Assembly: GCA_965230245.1 (NCBI GenBank)
Contig: OZ246000.1
Coordinates: forward strand, 682,001 to 746,000
DNA: 64,000 nt
Origin: JAGNKE01 sp965230245
GTDB lineage: Bacteria > Pseudomonadota > Alphaproteobacteria > Micavibrionales > Micavibrionaceae
Direction of reading: 5' to 3'
Shown here: positions 18,166-27,321 of the stretch, one piece after another
Numbering within the stretch: the stretch's first letter is position 1
How the letters are laid out: each line of letters starts with the position of its first letter
Translations under genes and position numbers: made by a program
The notes under the pieces: generated by a model
Databases searched by the model: none
What the model was told of the DNA's origin: nothing
The model's input: only the letters and a program-made list of their open reading frames with translations

Positions 18166-21100
18166 TTTTCACCCCCTTTTTTGTCAACTGAGGATGGAAT
18201 AACAAGTTCCTGTTCGATCATGATTTCATGACAGCAATCCTTTTCCTCCCATTCACGTTCAAGTGCCTCAATCACACCCTCAAGACGCTCTCTGGCTATA
18301 TCATCTCCCTCGCCTTGAACTTCGTATGCAAACCTGACGACGGAAGGTCCTACCTTGAGATGCTCTGGCAAGAGCCTGAGTTGCCCCTCCCACTCAGGTT
18401 TAAGCTCGACCTCACCGGGGATAAACGCCTCATCCGTCATATCTATGCGAACAACACGATGAAGTGACGCCCCGAAGTTAAGCTTTGTCATCTTACCGCG
18501 CGTAATTCTGACCGCACGCGGGTTCTCGGTCGTTACACGATACCCTGTCGGCAAGGTACGCTCATCCAGCTTCATAACAAAATTGCTGCCGCGCTCTTCG
18601 TCGGGAATATCCGCACACGCTACATGGAAACGACCATGATCATCGGTCGTAACAAGAAGGCCGTTAACCGTCACCACACGTACATTGGGGATGCCCTCTT
18701 CCCCCTTATCCTGATAACCGTTTCTGTTTTCATCATCAAAAACTTTGCCGATAATATCTGAACAATCAAAAACAGGGTCAGGAACAATACGCACAGTCGC
18801 CGTCGCGATATTGGAAACCGTAACGCCGCCGCCCCTAACATAAGCCGTGTTAACGTACTCGCCCGGCTGGACACCTGAACCAACGATAAGAATAAGCTTA
18901 TAGGTAATAGAGTCGCCCGCATTAAGCGTCTGATTATCCCAGACAACATTCCGCCCGTTCACATCAGGCTGTGACTTCACGCCATCTATGGAACCGCTAC
19001 CCTCAACAAATTTAAATCCGGGAGGCAACAGGTCAAAAACACTAAGATCCGAATAATTGTTAGTAGAGGTATTTCTGGCCGTAATAGTATACGGAACGAA
19101 CTGCCCGATACCCGTATTCACTATAGGAGTCGTTTTTGTAATCACGATATCCCCCGCCCCGATAGGATCCAGCGGGATATGGTTGTTTACGATATTCCCG
19201 GAAGGCAAAGCCGGGTTAATAGAAAAACTGAAATAATGCTGCGTTGTGGCTTGGTTAGCAGGTGCAAAAGCACCGCTATTCGCAGGACATGCCGCAGGAT
19301 TGTGAATCGTATCGCCTGCATCCGGAGGATCGGCACTATCATGCACAAGCGCAGGATCCGGCGCAGCATCCACAGTCAAAGTGGCCGCACAAACAGGAAT
19401 AAGCGACGACGGCTCTTGCGAAAACCCGCCGGGATATGTTGATACGGAAAGGGTATATGTCCCCGCAGGCGCGCCCGGCGTCAGCAAGAATTGATAAAAT
19501 CCGTCCGCACCTGTCGTCACATTTTGTGCAGGTGCCCCACCAACAAGATCAGTCGCCGGATTAAAACCTCCGGGCCCCGTAATCGTGACGACGGCTCCCC
19601 GAACAGGCTCGCGTGTAACCGCATTATAAACAATACCCGCAGGATCAATCGGCAAAGACTGCTCGATAATATTATCACCGGCCAGAAGTGTTAATCCTTG
19701 TAATGTTCCTGTCGTACCTGCGGTATTAACACCCGCCGGGTTACCCGTATTTGTGCCTGAATTCGATGTCGCAGCACCTGTATCTCTGGTATTTGCTGCA
19801 CCAACAAGCCCTTGCTCGTTTGTAACCGCGTTCCCGAAGATAAGTCCGGTCGTAGGCTCTTTAAAACGTATCTCATAGCCATCACCGGGCGAGACTGTAG
19901 AAAGAGTATAAGTACCGTCTGCAGCAGTCGTTTCCTGATCTACCACCAACCCGTTAAACAGCAACTCGACAATCCATCCCTGCAAACGCTCTTCACCCGG
20001 GTCAAGCACGCGATCATGGTCAATATCCCGCCACACCGTACCCGATACTCTCGCTACGGTAGAAATCCCCACAATATCTGTTGCGGTATTGTTACCATCA
20101 AATCCCGCAGGCTCGCCCCCACCGGAAATAACAGCCGTATTCGTCAAAAGCTGCCCCGTCGCTCCGGCGTCAACATTAACACGGAACAAAATATCACTTC
20201 CCGCTCCGCTCGCACCGATAACATCCGACGAAGTACATGTAAAAGAGGACGCACCGACACTACCTGAACAACTCCATCCCGTCCCCGAAGGCACGGACGC
20301 TAGCGTCATCCCGGCGGGTAAAGTATCCGTAATTGTGATAAGACCGGACGTCGCCACAGTCCCAATATTACTCGGCGATATTGTAAATGTTCCGTCAGAA
20401 GATCCGGCTCCGAAACTTGGTGGAGCATGCGACTTCGATATCGTCAAATCAGGCGCAGCCCCCGGCACCTCAGGGAACAAGTTCGCAGCAGATAGGGAAT
20501 TTGCCCCCGTCAAATCAAGATTCAGAATTTGTGAAGTGCTTGCACTCGGATTACTGGCTGCCCCACCCGTTGTACCGGCTGTAGTCGTCCCGTTTGTGGT
20601 CCCTGCCGGCTGCGCGGACTGCGATAACGTGTAAGTCCCCTCTGGCAAACCTGTAAAACTAAAATTACCGTTTGCATCTGTCGTGGCACTCGCACTAACA
20701 GGCGCACCGTTGACATCCGTCCCGCTCAGATCAATGCTTACACCGCTAATCCCGTAATCTGCCCCGTCTGCAGCTCCATTGTTGTTATAATCAAGGAAAA
20801 CAGACCCCGTGACAGATCGACCATTCGGAATTTCTGCAAAATTATTATCATTTGCTGCAGTATTCGGCGGAAGAATGATGCCTGAAATAACACTGGGAGT
20901 AACACCGACACCAGTCGCCGTTCCATCCGTTCCACCATTCCCGACAACACCGGGAAGGGTTAGACCGTTACTCGTACCACTCGGCTGCGTGGGCTCACGA
21001 ACGGAATAAGTCCCGGGATCAAGGTTAGCAAAATTATAATCACCATTCGCATCTGTCGTCGTCGTCGCGATAACACTGTTTCCGACATCCAGCAATTCTA

Positions 21101-24100
21101 TTGTCACACCGGCAAGAGCGGAATCAACACCGTTTTGAACACCGTTATTATTCACATCACTAAACACACGACCTGAAATAGAGGACTGCACAAATTCTGC
21201 AAAATCATTCCCGGTAGAACCGGAAACCTCGCCGCCGCCGCCATCACCATTCAATACTATATTGATAATTTGGCTGGTCGTTGTGGTCGGATTACTGGCC
21301 GATCCGACAGAACCCGTACTACCGTTAGAAGGAACGATAATCCCTTCCGTAGTATCCCCATTCACAGTTCCCGAAGGTTGAGAACCCTGACAAACGGAAT
21401 ACGTCCCCGCTGCAAGACCGGTAAAGATATAAGCCCCGGTTGAAGACGTCGTCGTCGTATCAACAACGGCGCCTGAACACGTCGCACCGCTTCTTAACTC
21501 AAGTGTCTCACCGGACAATGGATCATCCGTACTGGATTCATATATCCCGTTAGGTGTAACATTATTATCCTGGAATACGCGCCCGGAAATGTACCCAAGC
21601 GTCGTCACAGTAAGGGTCGCATTGTCAGGATCAGGGTTATCTCCGAAATCCGTCTGCAAAGCACCTGCCGGAATATTGTTCGTATGAACACCTGCAACAG
21701 TCGCCGTAACATCAACATTTATTTCGCATCCGCCCGCAGGAATTTGTGCACCGTTCGCATAAGAAACACTGCTCGACCCCGCAACGGCAGTAACCGCACC
21801 GGGACACGTTGTCACAATATTTGGCGCACCCGCAACAAGAACCGCCCCTGGCGCAGTCGGCAAACTATCCGTGAAGATTGCACTAAGCGTCATTGCGCTG
21901 TCATTGTCATTCGTAAAATATATCGTCATCGTGGACGTACCGCCGGATGGAATAGCAGCAGGCGAAAATTCTTTTCGCACCGTCGGAGGAGAAGAAATCA
22001 TAATTTCCGCACTCGTCGGCTCTTCGTTCGTCACACCTTCGAGAGTAGTAACCGCGCTCGTAGGAATCGTATTCGTATATGTACCTGAAATATTACTGAG
22101 AACATCAACCGTAAAGGTACATGAGCCGCTTGACGGAATTGTTGCCCCCGTCAAGGTTACAATGGCAGTAGATGCCACCGCACTGACCGAACCGCCCGCA
22201 CAAGTAGTAGACGCATTCGGCGTTTGTGCAATAACAAGTCCTGACGGCAAGTTATCTGTAAGGGATGCCTCCGTAAGGGGTGCAGCATTCGGGTTTGTAA
22301 TGGAAACAACCAAAGGCACCGCCACACCGACATTGCGTGTCGTTGTACCGGTAGTGAAACCTGCAGGGTCTCCTGCGTCCAGTGTAAAGCCACCGATCGC
22401 CTTATTGATAACAAGAGGTTGCTTAACACGCAAAATATCACTGGCGGGTTGAGAGTTCTGGGCACTAACTCCGCCTATCGTACCCGTAACACCCCCGATG
22501 GGAATCGTATTTGTATAATCACCTGCAAGAGAAGAAATAACATCAATTTCCGCATAACAGGTTTGAGCCGAACTACCCGATGCTGCAGGAATATTCGCAC
22601 CGCTGACAATAACTTGCGACGTAGAAGGCGTAGTAATACTGGCCCCGGTACATGTCGTCATCGGATTTGCACCCGCAGGGATCGTCACATTAGCAGGAAG
22701 GTTATCCGTAACACTTACATTCGCGGCTGGCTGCGTCGTCGGATTATATAATGTAATTCGCAGACGTGAACGCTCGCCAGGCTTAATGATATTAGGTGTA
22801 AATTTCTTGGTCACACCCAAATTACCCTGTGTCGTAAGACTGGTCGTGGCCGCACCGCTGTTCGTCAACCCCTGATCGGTTGTCACGCCGCCCGAAGGAA
22901 TAAAATTAGTAATCCCTCCGACAACAATCGAAGTCACGTCAACGCTGACTGTACAAGACGCACTGGCTCCGATAGAAGCCCCGCTAAGTGATAATGAGGT
23001 CCCGTCAGGATCGGCGGAAACAATCCCCCCCGCACAAGTCGTCGAAGCATTCGGCGTCGAAGCAATACGCATTCCGTTTGCAGAAGCACCGGAAGTCCCG
23101 TCAACCGTAAAATAATCTGTAAACGACACCCCGGTAACAGGGGTCGTGCTATTCGTCAACGTAACCGTTAATCGGCTGACTTGCCCCGGGAAAGTTAATG
23201 TGCTGGGGCTGGTCGCCTTCGCAACCGTCACACCCGTCGGAGGATTAAAGTTAAGCGTCCCTGTAATATTCGTCTGATTGGTAACGCCCCCGTCTGCCGA
23301 TACATTTCCAACCGGAATGGTATTCACCCAATTAGCCGCCCCCGTCGCGACAACATCAAAAAGAACATCACATGTTCCATCCCCCGCAATTTCACCGCCC
23401 GAAAAGTTAATTGAACTATCACCGGAATCTCCCGTAAATGATGTAGTCCCCGCACATGATGTCTGCGCGTTAACCGGATCAGCCAACACCATCCCTGCAG
23501 GCAAAGGATCATTAAGCGCCAAACCCGTGATAGGTATACTGCCGGAGTTAACAAGCCGAACCGTTACGGTAGATTGCCCCCCGGAAGAAACACTACTCGG
23601 AGTAAAAAATTTCGAACCGGACAAAGCTGACGAGAAAGTTATTTGTGCCGTATTGGAACTCACAGGCCCGATTGGATCCGTTGTACCGTCACCATATGTT
23701 TCAGTCCCTGCCGCGGTAGCCGTATTATCATACACACCGGCAACGCCTGTCACATCCACTTGCAAAGTACAACTCCCCGCTGTACCAGTCCCGTTCGAAT
23801 CCCTGGCCGGTATGGATGCACCGTTCATAGTAATAGATGTCGTACCTGCGTTCGCCGTTATCGTCGGCGTACCGTCACAAGTCGTAGCAGCATTCGGCGG
23901 ACTCGCAATCCGTAACTGCCCCGAACCGATATTTGCAGCCGGCAAACTATCACTAATCGTTGCAGAAGTTATTTCATTTGCCGACAAGTTCGTCAGAACA
24001 ATAGTCATCGTAGAAATACTGTTTTCCGGCAAGGGACCGGCAGGAGAAAATGACTTTGAAGACGTCAGGGTATTAGCATTCACGCTAGACGAAACAGAAT

Positions 24101-25949
24101 TCGACGCAGCCCCGTTACATGTCGCCCCCGCGTTATAGCAAACATCCCCCGCCCCGATAACATTATCCACACTGGAACCGTGAGCAGCCCCCGTATCCGT
24201 CATCGAATAGAACGTAACAACACAGGCTGCGGGCGTAAATGCATCAACACGCGCCGGAACAGTTGCAATTTCCAGAGTAACAGACCCCGACCCGGTCGTT
24301 CCCGCCGTAGTGGACAACCCCGTACACCCCGCACCGGACAGTGTCGGCGAAAAATTATTTCCGTTAATAGTCCCCGTTAAAAACGTCTGCCCGTTCGTAA
24401 AAGTATCATCAATATCCAGATTGTTAATGACTGAAGATGAAAAGTTCTGAACGGTAACTTGATAACGAACCGGATTCCCCGGCGCGGGATTTGAAGGTGA
24501 AACCGCCTTGAGAATACGCAACTCATCCGCAACCAGAATAGAGGCAGAAGCCGACTGGGAGAAAACACCCGGCGTCGTTGTACCCACAGCCCCTTCGGCA
24601 ATCGTATTCGTAAAGGACTGAGGAACATTGTTCGTTTCCGCCGTCGCCGTAAATGAACCGGAAATGGTACAGGTGTTATTCGCAGCTATCGTCGTATTGG
24701 AAGTCTGGGTGAACCCCTCATTGGCATCAGCACCAACTGTGCGAGCAAAAGTTCCCGGCGTACCGCCACCGGTACACACCATCGTCGGATCAGCATTCAA
24801 CTTCAATCCGTAAGCAGCATCACCCACCCCGTCTATCGGGTTATCTGAAAATGAATTAACCGTAAGCGCCGAATCCCCGTTATTCGTAAATACAATACTA
24901 AACGTTCCGGTTTGACCGCTCGCCACCGCAGCACTTCCAAAGGACTTCGAAATTTGCAACGGCGAACGAGTCCGAACACCAGCCGTAGCGTCAAGCGCCT
25001 CTATACCGAACCCGTTATCGAAGTCACTTGACCCGTCAATAAGGTTCGTTTGAGGCGCAGTTTGATAACCACCATCCGTATGACGCGCCTCAACATCGAC
25101 TGTAATCGTACATGACTCATCCGCCTCTACAGTACCGCCCGTGGCAGAAACAGAAAGATCCCCCGCAGATGGAGAAAAAGCTGGAGCCACCCCCGCACCG
25201 GTACACGTTGACGTCGCATTTGGCGGATTAGCCACCTGAATAATCTCAGACCCGCCAAGTTGCGGAAAATTATCAGTAATATCAAAGTCAGGAAGATCAA
25301 TCGAATTCGGGTTTGTTACAGTAATAGTCAGCGTAGTACTCGCTCCACCTAAAATCAGGGTAGAACTACCAAAAGACTTACTGATCACAGGACGCGAAAT
25401 GGACAGCACATTAACACTTTGATTTACCGCGCCACTATTCGCAACAGCGCCCCCGTCATTTCCGGTCACTGCACCATCTGCAATTTGATAATTATAGGTC
25501 TGCGCCGAGCCATCCGAAGTTCCAGCAGTAACAGGAATAATAATTGTGCAGGTTCCGTCCGTACTACTCCCCGCATCACGCGCCGGAATAACACCATTCA
25601 CAAGAGAAATAACCTGAGTACCTACAGTCGCCGTAAGCGTCCCCGCACCCGGATTTGTAGAGGGAACGGAAGGGTCGGTACAGGTATATGTCGCCGCACC
25701 GGCTACACTCAAACCATCCGGCAAAGTACCCGGTAAATTGTTTCCAAACGCCACGCTAGAGATAGCTGATGTCGTATTGTTATTTGAAAGCGTAATCTCA
25801 AGCTGGGTAATTTCACCCGGATTGATATTTGTCGGCTGACCGGACGCGAGCGTTACAGATGCCCCCAAAGCAGCATGAGCCTGAGAAGAACCGCACACCA
25901 TTCCCAAAAAAAGCATGCAAGAAACAAATAGTTTTTTAGATTTACGCAT
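18162..25949 (-). CDS. giant secreted DUF11/SdrD-like repeat surface protein
   Basis: A 2,595-residue protein beginning MRKSKKLFVSCMLFLGMVCG with a signal peptide cut near AHA-ALG. The next ~1,500 residues are about ten tandem DUF11-like Ig domains. Each runs K-S/K-F-x-P ... T-x-T-L/I-T-N ... D-N/S-L-P ... T-C-x-G ... S-C-T/Q-V-x-V-D-V ... T-N-x-I-P. Then come three SdrD/Cna-B-like domains (ISGRVFQDNN, ISGRVFSDVNNNG, VTGSVFLDYNNNG), another DUF11 domain, two more carboxypeptidase-regulatory-like domains, a last DUF11 domain (DIVITKTTP), an SdrD-like domain (IIGKVFDDENRNG) and a charged C-terminus. Ca-binding D-x-N-x-D/N-G loops recur. No sortase motif or membrane anchor is present. The frame is open to 26201, but the extra 84 codons are low-complexity and the signal peptide fixes the start at 25949. 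Likely adhesin or sheath. Confidence 0.9.
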   Translation of the reverse strand: MRKSKKLFVSCMLFLGMVCGSSQAHAALGASVTLASGQPTNINPGEITQLEITLSNNNTTSAISSVAFGNNLPGTLPDGLSVAGAATYTCTDPSVPSTNPGAGTLTATVGTQVISLVNGVIPARDAGSSTDGTCTIIIPVTAGTSDGSAQTYNYQIADGAVTGNDGGAVANSGAVNQSVNVLSISRPVISKSFGSSTLILGGASTTLTITVTNPNSIDLPDFDITDNFPQLGGSEIIQVANPPNATSTCTGAGVAPAFSPSAGDLSVSATGGTVEADESCTITVDVEARHTDGGYQTAPQTNLIDGSSDFDNGFGIEALDATAGVRTRSPLQISKSFGSAAVASGQTGTFSIVFTNNGDSALTVNSFSDNPIDGVGDAAYGLKLNADPTMVCTGGGTPGTFARTVGADANEGFTQTSNTTIAANNTCTISGSFTATAETNNVPQSFTNTIAEGAVGTTTPGVFSQSASASILVADELRILKAVSPSNPAPGNPVRYQVTVQNFSSSVINNLDIDDTFTNGQTFLTGTINGNNFSPTLSGAGCTGLSTTAGTTGSGSVTLEIATVPARVDAFTPAACVVTFYSMTDTGAAHGSSVDNVIGAGDVCYNAGATCNGAASNSVSSSVNANTLTSSKSFSPAGPLPENSISTMTIVLTNLSANEITSATISDSLPAANIGSGQLRIASPPNAATTCDGTPTITANAGTTSITMNGASIPARDSNGTGTAGSCTLQVDVTGVAGVYDNTATAAGTETYGDGTTDPIGPVSSNTAQITFSSALSGSKFFTPSSVSSGGQSTVTVRLVNSGSIPITGLALNDPLPAGMVLADPVNAQTSCAGTTSFTGDSGDSSINFSGGEIAGDGTCDVLFDVVATGAANWVNTIPVGNVSADGGVTNQTNITGTLNFNPPTGVTVAKATSPSTLTFPGQVSRLTVTLTNSTTPVTGVSFTDYFTVDGTSGASANGMRIASTPNASTTCAGGIVSADPDGTSLSLSGASIGASASCTVSVDVTSIVVGGITNFIPSGGVTTDQGLTNSGAATTSLTTQGNLGVTKKFTPNIIKPGERSRLRITLYNPTTQPAANVSVTDNLPANVTIPAGANPMTTCTGASITTPSTSQVIVSGANIPAASGSSAQTCYAEIDVISSLAGDYTNTIPIGGVTGTIGGVSAQNSQPASDILRVKQPLVINKAIGGFTLDAGDPAGFTTGTTTRNVGVAVPLVVSITNPNAAPLTEASLTDNLPSGLVIAQTPNASTTCAGGSVSAVASTAIVTLTGATIPSSGSCTFTVDVLSNISGTYTNTIPTSAVTTLEGVTNEEPTSAEIMISSPPTVRKEFSPAAIPSGGTSTMTIYFTNDNDSAMTLSAIFTDSLPTAPGAVLVAGAPNIVTTCPGAVTAVAGSSSVSYANGAQIPAGGCEINVDVTATVAGVHTNNIPAGALQTDFGDNPDPDNATLTVTTLGYISGRVFQDNNVTPNGIYESSTDDPLSGETLELRSGATCSGAVVDTTTTSSTGAYIFTGLAAGTYSVCQGSQPSGTVNGDTTEGIIVPSNGSTGSVGSASNPTTTTSQIINIVLNGDGGGGEVSGSTGNDFAEFVQSSISGRVFSDVNNNGVQNGVDSALAGVTIELLDVGNSVIATTTTDANGDYNFANLDPGTYSVREPTQPSGTSNGLTLPGVVGNGGTDGTATGVGVTPSVISGIILPPNTAANDNNFAEIPNGRSVTGSVFLDYNNNGAADGADYGISGVSIDLSGTDVNGAPVSASATTDANGNFSFTGLPEGTYTLSQSAQPAGTTNGTTTAGTTGGAASNPSASTSQILNLDLTGANSLSAANLFPEVPGAAPDLTISKSHAPPSFGAGSSDGTFTISPSNIGTVATSGLITITDTLPAGMTLASVPSGTGWSCSGSVGASSFTCTSSDVIGASGAGSDILFRVNVDAGATGQLLTNTAVISGGGEPAGFDGNNTATDIVGISTVARVSGTVWRDIDHDRVLDPGEERLQGWIVELLFNGLVVDQETTAADGTYTLSTVSPGDGYEIRFKEPTTGLIFGNAVTNEQGLVGAANTRDTGAATSNSGTNTGNPAGVNTAGTTGTLQGLTLLAGDNIIEQSLPIDPAGIVYNAVTREPVRGAVVTITGPGGFNPATDLVGGAPAQNVTTGADGFYQFLLTPGAPAGTYTLSVSTYPGGFSQEPSSLIPVCAATLTVDAAPDPALVHDSADPPDAGDTIHNPAACPANSGAFAPANQATTQHYFSFSINPALPSGNIVNNHIPLDPIGAGDIVITKTTPIVNTGIGQFVPYTITARNTSTNNYSDLSVFDLLPPGFKFVEGSGSIDGVKSQPDVNGRNVVWDNQTLNAGDSITYKLILIVGSGVQPGEYVNTAYVRGGGVTVSNIATATVRIVPDPVFDCSDIIGKVFDDENRNGYQDKGEEGIPNVRVVTVNGLLVTTDDHGRFHVACADIPDEERGSNFVMKLDERTLPTGYRVTTENPRAVRITRGKMTKLNFGASLHRVVRIDMTDEAFIPGEVELKPEWEGQLRLLPEHLKVGPSVVRFAYEVQGEGDDIARERLEGVIEALEREWEEKDCCHEIMIEQELVIPSSVDKKGGEK
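18900..25900 (-). repeat. tandem Ig-like domain-coding repeats in the giant surface gene
   Basis: About twelve DUF11-like units and five or six SdrD/Cna-B-like units, each roughly 80-150 codons, are recognisable by recurring T-N-x-I-P, D-N-L-P and S-C-T-V motifs. Units are diverged at DNA level, so this is an old protein-domain array rather than a fresh satellite, but it is a natural site for copy-number change. Confidence 0.75.
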
Positions 25950-26272
25950 AGACACAAACTGGAAAAAGAAGAAGATAAAAAGAGAAGAAGATAGGCAAAT
26001 AAAAAGATAGGAGAAGCAAATCTCAAAGCCGATTCTAAAATAGAAACCAACATCACGAGTAGAACTTACATTAGAAAAAATACATTTATCCACAAATGGG
26101 AAGCATAAAATTCCAGCGATTGGCACACTTAGATGCCCCCCCCTTCTCCCTGCGCTTGTCACAGGAGGGGCAAGAGCGATTAAAACGCGATGCGGGCACA
26201 AGTTTGCTGAACACGGCCTTATCTATTTTTTATGAAGTGCACCGAGGGGCAGCGCCTCCAAGAAAAAAACAG
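25950..26272. other. region upstream of the giant surface operon, with a GC-rich island
   Basis: Positions 25950-26090 are pyrimidine/purine-biased, AT-rich leader sequence with no Shine-Dalgarno-like site close to the 25949 start. Positions 26130-26260 change abruptly: a run of eight C, imperfect inverted GC-rich arms (CCCTCCTGTGAC on the reverse strand) and more G/C than either side. A 63-codon plus-strand frame and the extension of the giant ORF cross it, but neither looks like a real protein. Confidence 0.5.
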
Positions 26273-26611
26273 CTATATCATTGTTAGCTTTGTTGACTCT
26301 GACCAAACCTGATCAATTAAAGCCCCGCTCGCACCACCTGTCTGTAAGTCCAGAACATAATAAACATCCTCAGTCTTTACGCATGTTCCATTATGGTCGT
26401 TGGTAATAAATTCTATCTTCAAATGCTCATCTAAAATCTTGGCGAGATAGTCCTGTAGCTCTTCTTGTATAATATTTTCTGCAATAGCACCGACATATCC
26501 AAGAGCCTCTTCTATTTTTTGCTGATTAACACCAAACGAAAACACGCTGTGGCGACATGGCTCAATACATTTGCTGTTAAAGACAGGGAAAGTGTCAGGT
26601 GTAATAATCAA
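26273..26611 (-). CDS. hypothetical protein, 112 aa
   Basis: The product begins at TTG (MIITPDTFPVFNSKC) with GGTGA 5 nt upstream; no ATG is available. The sequence is acidic and helical in the middle (KIEEALGYVGAIAENIIQEE) and ends in a small beta-like part (EDVYYVLDLQTGGASGALID). No family is recognised. The frame is open upstream to a TAG without an ATG and reads protein-like (RARLEQNGEL), so this may be the tail of a longer gene broken by mutation. No signal peptide. Confidence 0.5.
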   Translation of the reverse strand: MIITPDTFPVFNSKCIEPCRHSVFSFGVNQQKIEEALGYVGAIAENIIQEELQDYLAKILDEHLKIEFITNDHNGTCVKTEDVYYVLDLQTGGASGALIDQVWSESTKLTMI

Positions 26612-26991
26612 TTCACCGTTTTGTTCTAACCGTGCCCTGATCTAAAACGGAATAATTTCATAAATTTAATTAATGCCCGACTGTAAATAGCAACCACCTT
26701 TGTCAACGCAGAGAACTTGGGGCAAAACAAAGCGCAATAGCTGTAATAATTCTTTAGTAAGTGTATCCATATCCCTACCCTCACGGCTGACCCTATAATC
26801 CAAAGCTTCAATTTTTTCATTAATGCAAACCGTTCAACCCAATAATTATCATTTCAAAGCCTATTTAAATACTTCGCAAATAAAAGATGTATAGCCATCG
26901 AACCAATTGTAAGCATTGAGTTTTTATCAATTTTTAGTGCTTTTTTTTAAGCTTTCCACTACTATCAAATAAAAAAGAATTAGAGGGTGTG
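26612..26991. other. 380-bp AT-rich intergenic stretch with a possible gene remnant
   Basis: On the reverse strand, 26666-26770 could encode a 34-residue peptide beginning MDTLTKELLQLLRFVLPQVL. It looks protein-like and could be the N-terminal part of the gene now represented by 26273-26611, separated from it by stops and a frame change. A run of T (26940-26948) precedes the next gene. No strong promoter was identified. Confidence 0.35.
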
Positions 26992-27321
26992 ATGAACGGT
27001 TTAGGTAAACTTTCTGAACGTGACGTTTTAGAAAACCAACTTGTGGCTTTGTTTGACGACAATTCCCGTTCCGTTGGTGATGCAATCAGTGGGCTAAAAG
27101 AAATAACAGAATCCGCTGCAGTGAGGGGTTTTTCGACGCCTGTTGAGTGGCGTATTAACCTCACGGATAATACTGGGCAGCTAACAGAATTGACAGGTCA
27201 GGATGTCTCGCTTTTTGATGCGGTGAACAGCATGATTGGCTCTTTGGGAAACTATAACGGAATAGCGGCTAGCGCAGATGCACAGGCCGCTTTGTCGTTA
27301 AGAGCTGCGGAGGTTTCGTAA
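26992..27321 (+). CDS. hypothetical 109-aa protein coupled to the large repeat protein
   Basis: The ATG at 26992 follows AGAGGG at 4 nt; the GTG at 26989 is too close to that site. The product starts MNGLGKLSERDVLENQLVAL and is small, soluble and mostly helical, with serine- and alanine-rich patches (GIAASADAQAALSLRAAEVS). No family is recognised. Its stop codon overlaps the start of the 1,516-residue gene (TAATG), so the two are translationally coupled. A chaperone or immunity-like partner role would fit a small gene in this place, but nothing in the sequence shows it. Confidence 0.7.
   Translation: MNGLGKLSERDVLENQLVALFDDNSRSVGDAISGLKEITESAAVRGFSTPVEWRINLTDNTGQLTELTGQDVSLFDAVNSMIGSLGNYNGIAASADAQAALSLRAAEVS

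Noticed and set aside
19812..24138. Long plus-strand frames (up to 286 codons) opposite the giant surface gene
   Set aside because: They mirror the low-complexity repeat code of the real gene, with no start signals or independent protein character.
18900..25900. Regular repeats considered as a possible CRISPR array
   Set aside because: Units are 80-150 codons, diverged at DNA level and translate into Ig-like domains; no short identical repeats with unique spacers.
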